NCBI GenBank assembly: GCA_029251085.1
Contig: JAQXDZ010000066.1
Location: 24,096 to 88,095 of the forward strand
Source of the DNA: Mariniblastus sp.
GTDB lineage: Bacteria > Planctomycetota > Planctomycetia > Pirellulales > Pirellulaceae
DNA length: 64,000 bases
Reading direction: 5' to 3'
A program made the position numbers and the translations under genes. The notes under the pieces are model-generated. The model was given only the letters and a program-made list of their open reading frames with translations, was not told where the DNA came from and ran no database searches. Of the stretch, positions 19,567-28,950 are shown piece after piece. Within the stretch, counting starts at the first letter, position 1; the number at the start of each line of letters is the position of its first letter.

Positions 19567-20778
19567 TTAGTACTGACTTAACACTGGCGTGACCTCTGTT
19601 TGTACTCCACCAGTTACGTTCACTTCTAAATTTGCATTGATAAAGACATTGATTTCGCTGCGGATTCCAAATTCTTTCAGATAGATTCCCGGCTCAATTG
19701 AGAAACAGGTTAGCGGGAGAACGAGACGATCTTCTTTCGTTTCTAAATCATCCATGTGGGCACCGTTACCGTGCGTTTCTGTTCCAATATTATGACCCGT
19801 TCGGTGGATAAAGTACTCGCCGTATCCGGCATCTTCAATCACCTGACGCGTCGCTCGATCCACTTCCCAACCCTGCAACTCTCGCCCTTCAGCAAAAGCA
19901 CTCCTCGCACAATCGATTCCCGCATCGCGGGCAGCGGCAACGATGTCGAAAATTTCTTTGTATTTTTCAGGGATCGTCTCTCCCATGAAACCGACCTTCG
20001 TGAGATCGCTATAAACACCCTCCGGAACATCCATCTTTGCCCACATATCGAGCAATACAAAATCTCCTAATTTGATTTCGGAGTCTGCTCCATGAACAGG
20101 ACAATAATGTGGATCGCCACTGTTTGCGTTGACGCCAACAATCGGCGGGTGGTAGGTCGTCATCCCATGCTCCGCATAATAATCCATCACATAGTCTTGG
20201 ACCTCCGACTCGCGAATCGCCTTTCCACTGCGAAGCCTTTCGGCGATTAATTGCCAAGCTTCATCAAACGCCGCCCGATTCAATTTATCAGCCTGCAAAT
20301 GAAGATCCCACTGATGGTCCGTCCACCTGGCTTCAAAGTACTGAATAAGATTCCCAGAGCTCACTACTTCGGCACCGAAACCTCGCACCAATTCAACCGT
20401 CCCTGCGTCCACTCGGGAAATATATGGATTAGCATTATCAGGGGAATATTCCATCGCAACCTTTGGACAATTCCCAAGTATTTCCCGCAAACCGTTGTGC
20501 AATTCCTGCCAAGTCAGATAAACAACTTTCTTCCCCAGCAGGTGATCCAGAGCGGAAGATTCGATTCGATGTACGAGTTTCACAGGCTCCCCTTGCGCAG
20601 GAATAAAGTAAAAGAAACGTCGCGAACCTTTCTCTGATTCGGAGATGCCTAAAACTTTTAGCGCTAAAGCATTCAAACCACGGAAATCGTATAATAACCA
20701 ACCGTCAAAACCAAATTCCTGAATAGAGTTCTGGATTGAGTCCAATTGAAATCCTGGGCTAAATTTTAAATTTGTCAT
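19567..20778 (-). CDS. M24-family Xaa-Pro aminopeptidase
   Basis: VLLDMWAKMDVPEGVYSDLTKVGF, HRTGHNIGTETHGNGAHMDDLETKED, FSIEPGIYLKEFGIRSEINVFI. Confidence 0.88.
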   Translation of the reverse strand: MTNLKFSPGFQLDSIQNSIQEFGFDGWLLYDFRGLNALALKVLGISESEKGSRRFFYFIPAQGEPVKLVHRIESSALDHLLGKKVVYLTWQELHNGLREILGNCPKVAMEYSPDNANPYISRVDAGTVELVRGFGAEVVSSGNLIQYFEARWTDHQWDLHLQADKLNRAAFDEAWQLIAERLRSGKAIRESEVQDYVMDYYAEHGMTTYHPPIVGVNANSGDPHYCPVHGADSEIKLGDFVLLDMWAKMDVPEGVYSDLTKVGFMGETIPEKYKEIFDIVAAARDAGIDCARSAFAEGRELQGWEVDRATRQVIEDAGYGEYFIHRTGHNIGTETHGNGAHMDDLETKEDRLVLPLTCFSIEPGIYLKEFGIRSEINVFINANLEVNVTGGVQTEVTPVLSQY

Positions 20779-20964
20779 GCAAAAGCTCTCTCAAAATCAT
20801 AATTTTTTTTGAATAATACCAGCTACTTTACCCCATCCGAGAAGAACGCGGTAAAATCAATCGGTGATAACACGGATGAAACTCTGTCTCCACGAAAATT
20901 CATAGGTACACTTCGTGGGATTCCCATCCAATTGCGAAACCTGAAATTTCCACCTAGGTAAGTC

Positions 20965-22035
20965 ATGAAAGTCAGTCCAATTAAACCCCACAAATTTATT
21001 GCTCTCACAATAATAACTTGTATGCTTCTTGCCGCGAACACCGGTACAGCGCAGGAGAGTGCTGCAACAGCATCCCCCTCGGGCAATCAAGCAAAGACGA
21101 TCGACGAAGTTCCAGATAATTTCATCCGATTTCATATGTGGGACGGCTCGATTGTTGCAGGTCTAGTAACCATAGACTTCATCTCCATCAATACGGAGTT
21201 TGGGGTGCTTGAAGTTCCAGTCGCACGAATCAAGAAACTGTTTCCAGGCTTAAACAGCTTTCCGGAGCTGGATAAAAAAATCAAAATGCTCATCGCTCAG
21301 CTTAGCGATAAAGATTTCGCAATGCGAGAGACTGCCCATCGCGAACTGACGAACATGGGGCTTCAAATCAGAGAACAGTTGCAAGACGCAAATTCTGACG
21401 GAAGTGCCGAACAAAAAAAACGCCTTTCAGAAATCCGACAAGCAATCGAAGAGGAATTTGAAGACGCGGAAGAAAATGGAGAATCCTCTGAGCGTGCGTT
21501 GATTCGGGGTGATTCAATCGAAACCCCTGAATTTAATATCGTCGGAAAAATCCTTCAGAAGACCTTCACCGTTAACAGTAAATTTGGGCAACTGACGGTC
21601 GAGTTAAGCGATGTGAAAATGGCAGATCGTCCCGTCCAAGAAAAGAAATCAGCGACCAAGAAAACCGTTAAAATTGCATCCGATGCTTTCTTTCAGCGAA
21701 CACCGGCTAATACCCGCATCAGAGTCACCAAGGGAGACAAGATCTCAATCAAAGCCGATGGTGTCGTGCAATGGACTAATTGGAGTACTTCTTCCACTCC
21801 AGATGGATTGACTAACCAAGGGCAATTCCAGGGCATTCAGAGTGGTACGCTGTGTGCAAGGATTGGCTCTTCGGGAAAGATCTTTAAGGTTGGCAAAGAA
21901 CATACCGGCGTGGCCAAGCAATCAGGCACACTCTATCTAGGTATCGCAATACAAGATTCCTATGTTCAGCAAAACTACCGCTGGACTGGAAATTACGATG
22001 CCAAAGTACGCGTTACACCGCCCGACGCAGAATAA
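20965..22035 (+). CDS. Secreted hypothetical protein, planctomycete type
   Basis: Signal peptide; DGSIVAGLVTIDFISINTEFGVLEVPVARIKKLFPG and HEAT-like LSDKDFAMRETAHRELTNMG segment. Confidence 0.65.
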   Translation: MKVSPIKPHKFIALTIITCMLLAANTGTAQESAATASPSGNQAKTIDEVPDNFIRFHMWDGSIVAGLVTIDFISINTEFGVLEVPVARIKKLFPGLNSFPELDKKIKMLIAQLSDKDFAMRETAHRELTNMGLQIREQLQDANSDGSAEQKKRLSEIRQAIEEEFEDAEENGESSERALIRGDSIETPEFNIVGKILQKTFTVNSKFGQLTVELSDVKMADRPVQEKKSATKKTVKIASDAFFQRTPANTRIRVTKGDKISIKADGVVQWTNWSTSSTPDGLTNQGQFQGIQSGTLCARIGSSGKIFKVGKEHTGVAKQSGTLYLGIAIQDSYVQQNYRWTGNYDAKVRVTPPDAE

Positions 22036-22062
22036 GGCAACCTGATAAACCTTACGTTTTTC

Positions 22063-23196
22063 CTATCTAATTTTTGGCAGCGCAAGCGGTTCCTTTGCGT
22101 TGGTCGGAGGAGGATCCAAGGGCAGCTCCAATTGCTCTTCGTTTCCCGTAGATTTCCGTTTTACAGTGATCCGAATTGTTTCGCCTGCCTCAAATCGATT
22201 GATGAGTTGCTTCAAACGCAACATATCGTTGACCGGATTGTCATTGATATTTAAGAGTATATCTCCCTCTGCTAATTCCAGTCGGCTAGCGGGAGATTTA
22301 GGATTGACCTTGTTAATAAGGATTCCGTCACCAAGTGGATTGGGACCGGATTGAATACCTATAAATGCCGGTCGAATATATTCTCCGGCCTTCAAACGAT
22401 CCAGAAGCTTCTTCGCATTGGCGAGTGGAATCGCAAACCCAATTCCTGAATCATACCACTCCACTCCCGCTCCCACCGCTTGGGATTGAGGATTCATGGG
22501 AACGCAAATACCGAGCACGCGTCCCTCAATATCGACCAGAGGACCGCCGTAATTGGCGGGACTAATATTGGCATCTGTCTGAATCGCACGACCACCAATT
22601 CTGTTTTTTGCGCTAATAATTCCTGTGGACATCGCCGGACTTGTGTCACCATAACCAACCCCTAAAGAAATCGCCCATTGCCCAACCTTGATCTTGGACT
22701 CGTCTACCATTACCGGGGTTGGTAAATCAGTTAGTCCATCAATTTTCAAGAGACAAATTTTTCGGGTATCATCGCGGCCAACAAGTTTGGCAAAATGGCG
22801 TTCACCACTTCCCAAAATTACTGAGATCACGGGTGGTCTTTGGATGAAATTAAAGGTACTTGTAAGAATATAGCCATCCGAAGAGATAACAATCCCGGTC
22901 GTATTCCCCTCACCCTGCTTGCGAATTCCTCCAATCCGCCCTTGAACCGCAGAAACACCTCCGTACGATTCAATGGTAACTAACGATGGCGTCACGCGAC
23001 TGGCCGCATTTCGAAACGCTTTTGAAGTAAGCGTCATTGCTTCCATCAACTCCGCTTCAGAAAGTTCCGAAACCGCCGCGTCAACGGCATCAACCTTCCG
23101 CTGATCGTTATCGGTTTGAGCCACTGTAAACGCGAATGGATTTACCAAGAGTCCAAACAAACAGCCAACCACCAAACGTAAAATTTCAACAGGCAT
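22063..23196 (-). CDS. HtrA/S1C-like PDZ protein with all three catalytic positions substituted (predicted pseudoprotease)
   Basis: Trypsin-like fold plus PDZ; GYILTSTFNFI (His lost), DDTRKICLLKI (Asp lost), ISPANYGGPLV (Ser to Tyr). Confidence 0.82.
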   Translation of the reverse strand: MPVEILRLVVGCLFGLLVNPFAFTVAQTDNDQRKVDAVDAAVSELSEAELMEAMTLTSKAFRNAASRVTPSLVTIESYGGVSAVQGRIGGIRKQGEGNTTGIVISSDGYILTSTFNFIQRPPVISVILGSGERHFAKLVGRDDTRKICLLKIDGLTDLPTPVMVDESKIKVGQWAISLGVGYGDTSPAMSTGIISAKNRIGGRAIQTDANISPANYGGPLVDIEGRVLGICVPMNPQSQAVGAGVEWYDSGIGFAIPLANAKKLLDRLKAGEYIRPAFIGIQSGPNPLGDGILINKVNPKSPASRLELAEGDILLNINDNPVNDMLRLKQLINRFEAGETIRITVKRKSTGNEEQLELPLDPPPTNAKEPLALPKIR

Positions 23197-23276
23197 TCAC
23201 ATCTACTCCAACTACTGGACGAATATCGCTTTGTTTAACAGTCTGTCGCTTCTCAGACTCGTTCTCACAAATACAG

Positions 23277-24293
23277 TCATTTCTTCAATCGCGGGGCAAT
23301 CCTAACACGCACCATTTCAACACCGCGCTTCACAATCATTAACACTTCTTCCTCCGCGCGTAAGGATTTGAGAGACTCAGCGTAGTCTTTTAAATTGCCA
23401 ATTTTTTCACCGGCAATCGATACGATCATATCATCACTCTTTAACTTTGCTTTCGCAGCAGGCGACCCGCGAACGACTCGATCAATATAGGCTGGGTTAT
23501 TTCTTCCACCGAGCTTAAACAAGACGACCCCAAATTCAACGTCCTGCCGTTCCATCACAGGCTGAGGCTCATTGGTGACACTCGCTTTTCCAGCTACGAA
23601 TTCATGAAGCATTGAACTTGGCACCGCATAATTTAGCCGGGTATTGGTTTCCGAACTGTTGATAATCTTTCCAACGATTCCAACCAACTTCCCATTCGGC
23701 GTTACCACCGCACCGCCCGACGCCCCCGGGTTACTGGTGATCGCATCAATGAGAACCAACTCCCCGCGGTAGGCCACATCCCGTTTGGTCAACCTCGCCT
23801 CCATCGTTGTTCGCAATGAAATTACACCCAACATTGCGGAAACGGGCTCATCTTTATCAGCCACTTTGAATGCATTACTCAATGCAATGACCCAGTCTCC
23901 TTTCTCACCAACAGCCTCTGTTGAAAGCTCAAAGAACCTAGGCGTATTGGCTTGGATTTTGAGCAATGACAACTGGGTCTCTCGGTCACGTTTCAGAATG
24001 GTTGCAATGTGCTCCGCACCGTCAGAGAGCACCACTTTGACTTGCCTTCCATCGAGAAAAACACCTTGGGAGGAAAGAATTAGCCCGTCTTTCGAGACGA
24101 CAATCCCTGTCGCAAACCCCTCCACTTTTCCAGCCGAAGCACCGAATACTTTTACCATTTTTGGCTGTGAATTTGAGATCGCTTGATCAATAAAACTCGG
24201 CTGATCTTTCTGTTGGGCAACAGCAAGATGGCTCCCGGCCATCAGTACCGCGCAACCAATCAAAAACGCTATCCGCCAACCGAATATATTCAA
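23277..24293 (-). CDS. HtrA/S1C-like PDZ protein with His and Asp substituted, Ser retained
   Basis: GLILSSQGVFL (His lost), DRETQLSLLKI (Asp lost), NPGASGGAVV (Ser kept). Confidence 0.82.
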   Translation of the reverse strand: MNIFGWRIAFLIGCAVLMAGSHLAVAQQKDQPSFIDQAISNSQPKMVKVFGASAGKVEGFATGIVVSKDGLILSSQGVFLDGRQVKVVLSDGAEHIATILKRDRETQLSLLKIQANTPRFFELSTEAVGEKGDWVIALSNAFKVADKDEPVSAMLGVISLRTTMEARLTKRDVAYRGELVLIDAITSNPGASGGAVVTPNGKLVGIVGKIINSSETNTRLNYAVPSSMLHEFVAGKASVTNEPQPVMERQDVEFGVVLFKLGGRNNPAYIDRVVRGSPAAKAKLKSDDMIVSIAGEKIGNLKDYAESLKSLRAEEEVLMIVKRGVEMVRVRIAPRLKK

Positions 24294-24347
24294 TTTAGTT
24301 TCTCCTCAAAACAGACGACACGCCCTGACCGAAGTGCATCAAAGGAC

Positions 24348-26183
24348 TCACTTCGTTTGGACGTTCGTAGAAAACAAATCATCGCCTACACTCTCGAGCC
24401 ACTCGAAACTCGAATCAATCACCTGCAGCTCAATACTTTCTTCGAGTCCCAAAACCTTCTGACGCTTGAGCGGCAGTTGCACCGGGCCGACCTGCGTCCA
24501 CGATGCAAAAGTGGAACCTCCGCCAATCAGGCAGTCCCTCTCGAGAGATGACTTGACCAAACTAACCTTGGGCTTGCCTTTTAAGTCGAACATAGAAAAC
24601 CAGCAATAGACGGCGTCACCCTCGGATGGAACGACTTTAAACCGATAGGCATTTCCACCCATTGCTTTATCACTCCCGTCTATCAGCACCTGCCCAAACA
24701 TATCGAGGGGTTTTTGCCGAAAAACAGAGCCCATCATCAATGCCTGTTCAAACCCCCACCGCGACTGCGCCTCCTGCAGAGACAACTCAGTCGTCTCGCC
24801 GGCTTTTGTTTGCCAAAATGAATTGCCATCGTATTGATAGACAACCAGCAGTCCGTCCATGACTTGATTCACACGGATTCGACCGTCTGAAGCCAGCCAT
24901 GTTTCCTGAGTCCCCTGTGCTTTTCCACCTTCTAAAATCTCACCTGACAATTTCGCGACGCCTGTAGATGAGTCGGCATTCACGCTTTCTTTCCATTGCT
25001 CAAGAATTCGCTGAGCATAACCCCGGTTGATTTCCGGGTAGCGGATATCGCCTGGATTGGCTGACAATAACGCAACCATTTGACGCTGCCGTTCTAGTTT
25101 TTTCTTTTTTTCAGGATCCTTCTCTTCTTTTCCACCCTGTCCGCCGCGAACGCGAGGCTTGGCATAAGGTAGCCCAAAAGTCCGCACAACAATTTGATGT
25201 TCGGTTCCGTCTTGTTTACGAATCAAAAGCTCGGTGGGCCAATCTTCAGGCAACGTACAAATTAAATTCGTAAACTGATTCGCGTTTTTGACCTTCTCTC
25301 CTTCGAACACCAACAGTTCATCTCCAAGATCGAGCCCCGCGGTTGCAACTGGAGCATCTCGATTTAATTGAGAGCAAACTACCTTCCCACCACGATCGGA
25401 AAAACTCGCATCCAGGGTCGCGTGCTCTACTAACTTGGTCGCTAATAAATCAGGAATAAAGTTCTTGATTTGATTCGCAGAAATAGCGTAACCCAACCCA
25501 ACATTGACCCGTCCTCGTTCCTTAAAACTTCCTCGCCCATTAATTCCAATCACCTCGCCTTTGAAATTGAACAACGGGCCGCCGGAGTTACCGGGATTAA
25601 TCGATGAGTCCACCTGGATGCAGTTACCGTATACCAGTTGGTTCTGCCCCGCTCCCGGCTGATAACGCTTTACGCCACTCACAATCCCTAACGTTACGGT
25701 GGGGGCCTGGTCCTCCGTCAAAATAAATGGATTCCCCATTGCCAACGCCCAATCGCCGACCCTGACTTTATCTGAGTCCCCCAACGGAGTCGCGGGAAAG
25801 ACCGACTTTCCTTCCAGCTGAATGATCGCAAGATCACCGCCTGGATCGGTCCCGATTAACTTCCACCGGTACAACTTACCATCAGCGAGCCCCCCCCATC
25901 CTTTTACGCCCGCTCCCATGATGACATGGTGGTTCGTTAAAACGATGCCACTGGGATCGATGATCACCCCTGAACCACCGCCCTGGCGATCTTCATCGTA
26001 GATGGCAACCACACTTTGGATCACTCGATTGATCGCTTGAATCCGGTAACGCTCAATCGCTGCGACCCGCTGTCGATCCTCTAAGCTCAGATCGTCGTCA
26101 GCAATCAACTGGCAACAGGGAGCAATTAGAATGCACATGAGCCATGGAAAAACAAAACGAATCCCGACGTGCTGCTTACTCAT
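24348..26183 (-). CDS. HtrA/S1C-like PDZ serine protease with intact triad
   Basis: GIVLTNHHVIM, DPGGDLAIIQL, NPGNSGGPLF; PDZ segment follows; extended C-terminus. Confidence 0.88.
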   Translation of the reverse strand: MSKQHVGIRFVFPWLMCILIAPCCQLIADDDLSLEDRQRVAAIERYRIQAINRVIQSVVAIYDEDRQGGGSGVIIDPSGIVLTNHHVIMGAGVKGWGGLADGKLYRWKLIGTDPGGDLAIIQLEGKSVFPATPLGDSDKVRVGDWALAMGNPFILTEDQAPTVTLGIVSGVKRYQPGAGQNQLVYGNCIQVDSSINPGNSGGPLFNFKGEVIGINGRGSFKERGRVNVGLGYAISANQIKNFIPDLLATKLVEHATLDASFSDRGGKVVCSQLNRDAPVATAGLDLGDELLVFEGEKVKNANQFTNLICTLPEDWPTELLIRKQDGTEHQIVVRTFGLPYAKPRVRGGQGGKEEKDPEKKKKLERQRQMVALLSANPGDIRYPEINRGYAQRILEQWKESVNADSSTGVAKLSGEILEGGKAQGTQETWLASDGRIRVNQVMDGLLVVYQYDGNSFWQTKAGETTELSLQEAQSRWGFEQALMMGSVFRQKPLDMFGQVLIDGSDKAMGGNAYRFKVVPSEGDAVYCWFSMFDLKGKPKVSLVKSSLERDCLIGGGSTFASWTQVGPVQLPLKRQKVLGLEESIELQVIDSSFEWLESVGDDLFSTNVQTK

Positions 26184-26270
26184 ACTTTCACTTATCCGTT
26201 AAGCCAATTGCTCATTTCACCGAGGCTCGATGAACCAAACTTCAAACGCCCGACGCACGCAATCCATTTT

Positions 26271-27590
26271 CTATTTAGTTTTTAGAAATCGAGCTTCGCC
26301 CCAATTTGCGTGATCTCCTAGATCAAACTCAGCCCCCGGGGATACCATCAGAACGATCTCCTTAATTCCCTCAATATCCACATCAATTTCCAGGGGGCCG
26401 CCACCGCCGGTTACACGCTCAGACCAAAGTTCAATACCGTCACCACGAACAATCATTTGACAATCGCCACGACCATTGGTTTCAGCGGCAATTCCTGCGA
26501 TCGCAGCGAAGCGATCGAAACTGGATTCATTTGCAAAGACAAGCCTTGAAGAAGCTTGCATTCCTAATCCCTTTTTAAATGTCCGGACTTCTTCAGACCC
26601 CTTCAGCCGTATCTCAAGCGGATTACCAGCAACACTTAGATTTTTCTTCCAGGGTCGCTGAAAAGCAAAAACTGCCTTCTCCTGAACCTCGAGCGGTTCT
26701 TGATCGGAGAGATACCTCAAACGATCTGATTTAATCGCTATCGAAACAACAATCCCAGCTGAAACTTGAACAGCATTCCCAGCAGTCACTGCCACTTCAA
26801 AAACCCCACCTTCCAACTTGAGGATTTCACCAACAATTTGAGACCCATCGACGAGCTGGAGCGCGGCAACAGCACCTTTTGGTTTGTCTAAACCAAGGTC
26901 AGCGGTGACGATCGCTTTCACTTTCCCAAGACCAATCTTCTTCGATTCGCCCTTATACTTGATTCTTATAAATTCAGAATTAATCGATTCCAATATCCCC
27001 TCAACCATCCGCTCACCCGAAGGGGTATCGACGACAACGGTATCAAAGTCGGCAGAGGGCGTTTTAATTTTGCGATCGATCGTGGGAGAGTTCTTCCACA
27101 CAATCGCACGCAACAATTCGAGCGGCAATTCTCGCGTCTCAAGCGACGAGACCAGTTCGAGTTTCTCATCCGCCATGGAAACTGAAGCTATCCCCAACTC
27201 TCCACCGCCGACAAACTTTAACTTTGTCTTGTCACTTGGGGAGTCATTGGCTTTTCTTGCAGTTTTTACTGCGAGCACCTGCCGAATATTAAGCCCCGAC
27301 GGGATTTCACTTCCATCAATTTGCCCCCCCAAGCCAATCGCCGTTATCGTTGATTGAGTGGTTGTGCCATTAATTAATTCGATAGACACTTGGCCTAGCC
27401 CGTCTTGCCGCGTTGAAGCTTTTGCGGTGGAAACAAGCCAATTGCTTTGTAGTCCTTTGGGCGAAAAACAATCGCCGAAGCAGGCACCAGCCAGTATCCC
27501 GATCCAAATCACCAACCTACCGGAAGAAAAATACCGGCCATTGAGAACATTATTAAGCAGTTGAAAAGTCATACCGATATTATATCTCAC
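26271..27590 (-). CDS. NPCBM/NEW2-like domain protein
   Basis: C-terminal RTFKKGLGMQASSRLVFANESSFDRFAAIAGIAAETNGRGDCQMIVRGDGIELW... pattern. Confidence 0.72.
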   Translation of the reverse strand: MRYNIGMTFQLLNNVLNGRYFSSGRLVIWIGILAGACFGDCFSPKGLQSNWLVSTAKASTRQDGLGQVSIELINGTTTQSTITAIGLGGQIDGSEIPSGLNIRQVLAVKTARKANDSPSDKTKLKFVGGGELGIASVSMADEKLELVSSLETRELPLELLRAIVWKNSPTIDRKIKTPSADFDTVVVDTPSGERMVEGILESINSEFIRIKYKGESKKIGLGKVKAIVTADLGLDKPKGAVAALQLVDGSQIVGEILKLEGGVFEVAVTAGNAVQVSAGIVVSIAIKSDRLRYLSDQEPLEVQEKAVFAFQRPWKKNLSVAGNPLEIRLKGSEEVRTFKKGLGMQASSRLVFANESSFDRFAAIAGIAAETNGRGDCQMIVRGDGIELWSERVTGGGGPLEIDVDIEGIKEIVLMVSPGAEFDLGDHANWGEARFLKTK

Positions 27591-27636
27591 AACAGGTTAA
27601 ATGTCTTGAGAGCGAGAGGCGAACAAGCAATAAAAA

Positions 27637-27665
27637 ACGGCACTCCCCACGTTGGGCAGTGCCGT
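27637..27665 (-). terminator. Rho-independent terminator ending the MoxR/Bat operon
   Basis: ACGGCACT...AGTGCCGT 8-bp stem with inner CCC/GGG pairs, followed on the minus strand by TTTTTTATT. Confidence 0.82.
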
Positions 27666-27695
27666 AATACTTGTCTTAGCTAATTAAAATGGCAG

Positions 27696-27962
27696 TTACT
27701 TTTCACCTTCGCCATTCGCAGCCTCGGTGTATCGTTCGACAATGTCGCGATACCTCGCGGGCAACTTTTCTTTTACAGCGTTGTTGGCAGGATCTCGACT
27801 ACGATCTCTCAAGCGACTCCAGGGACTTGCTGGGGAATCGTCGTACGATTTCTTCACAACCTGTCCGTTGGGATTACTACTTGTTCCACCTTTTTGGCTC
27901 TTCTTACTTTGACTTGGCTTTGACTGAGCTTGCTTCTGACCAGAAGCTTTTTTACTCGCCTC
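27696..27962 (-). other. In-frame 88-codon extension downstream of the TGA of the upstream TPR-like gene (candidate recoded C-terminus, or separate mini-ORF)
   Basis: Manual translation: EASKKASGQKQAQSKPSQSKKSQKGGTSSNPNGQVVKKSYDDSPASPWSRLRDRSRDPANNAVKEKLPARYRDIVERYTEAANGEGEK then TAA; no ATG; same frame as 27963..28805. Confidence 0.75.
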
Positions 27963-28805
27963 TCAGGTACCGCCTTTTTTACAGTTTGAACTGCACTCCT
28001 TTTTCTCCTCCTCTTTGATGAGTTTCGTCAGCATACTGACGATCTTATCCTGCTCATCTTGCGTGACTTCATCCGTCTCCACTAATTCCAAACGCCGTCG
28101 CGAATAATCCATTCTCTGGTAAACATCATCTAATTTACCTTTCTGAATCGATTGAATTTGCTGAACCTGCCGCCACGCACTCACCCGCAGTCTCTCCGGA
28201 GCGTTCGGATTGAATTGAAGGAATCGCATCAACGATTCAACCGCTTCCTGATTCTTCAAAAGCCCCGCCTGGGCAACACCCAAGTAATACTGTGCGCTGC
28301 CCTGATGTACGGTGAAACCGCTGAGATCACCAACCAAATTTTCCAAACATGGCATGGCATCCTCAAAACGCTCTTCGTTCATCAGCGTTCTTGCGAGATA
28401 AAAACTTGCGTCACCGGCGAGATACTTATCGTCAGACTGCTGCAACGGCGAAAGAAGTTCAATGGCTTGCTCGTACCCACCACTTGTATCCGATGCTGCA
28501 ATCGCATCTGAATATTTGGGGTACATCAAAATCAGTGACTCAGTGAGAGCATCAGAAAAATCACTGTCCGCCCCGGAAACTGTTTTTTGTATCGCTGTCT
28601 TTTGTGACGCGGGAACAGTTTCCAGTGAATTGATGTGCGCTAGAAAAGATGCTTTGACCTTTTCGGAATGTTGATCGTTTGCTTCTACCGAATTCGTCAC
28701 TCCAACGAACATAACACCCATCGCCAACAGGCCGAGTGCGGTCTGGAATAATCGTCCAATTTTCATTTCAATCACCTCGTTAATTTCGCAAGCGATAATA
28801 CGCAA
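27963..28805 (-). CDS. Secreted TPR-like/tetratricopeptide protein (last gene of the MoxR/Bat operon), ends at in-frame TGA
   Basis: ORF 280 aa with signal sequence; YLAGDASFYLARTLMNEERFEDAMPCLENL and AQYYLGVAQAGLLKNQEAVESLMRFLQFNP TPR-like units. Confidence 0.8.
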   Translation of the reverse strand: MRIIACEINEVIEMKIGRLFQTALGLLAMGVMFVGVTNSVEANDQHSEKVKASFLAHINSLETVPASQKTAIQKTVSGADSDFSDALTESLILMYPKYSDAIAASDTSGGYEQAIELLSPLQQSDDKYLAGDASFYLARTLMNEERFEDAMPCLENLVGDLSGFTVHQGSAQYYLGVAQAGLLKNQEAVESLMRFLQFNPNAPERLRVSAWRQVQQIQSIQKGKLDDVYQRMDYSRRRLELVETDEVTQDEQDKIVSMLTKLIKEEEKKECSSNCKKGGT

Positions 28806-28950
28806 TCTGAAAGTTCTTCTATCTCATATTATTCAACAAAAGGCCACCGAGACCATCACCTTAAACTCGAAAAAAACCAATTCAGCCACTAAAAATAGCT
28901 TTTCAGCAATTTAAACCGGTTTTTCTGCCGCATTTATTGAACCCAAGAAA

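Noticed and set aside
26884-27357. 157-aa plus-strand ORF
   Set aside because: Antisense to the NPCBM-like gene; no domain-like sequence.
27963-28000. Programmed -1 frameshift at AAAAAAG just before the TGA
   Set aside because: The downstream extension is in the same frame as the upstream ORF, so a frameshift would not produce it; stop-codon recoding or mutation is needed instead.
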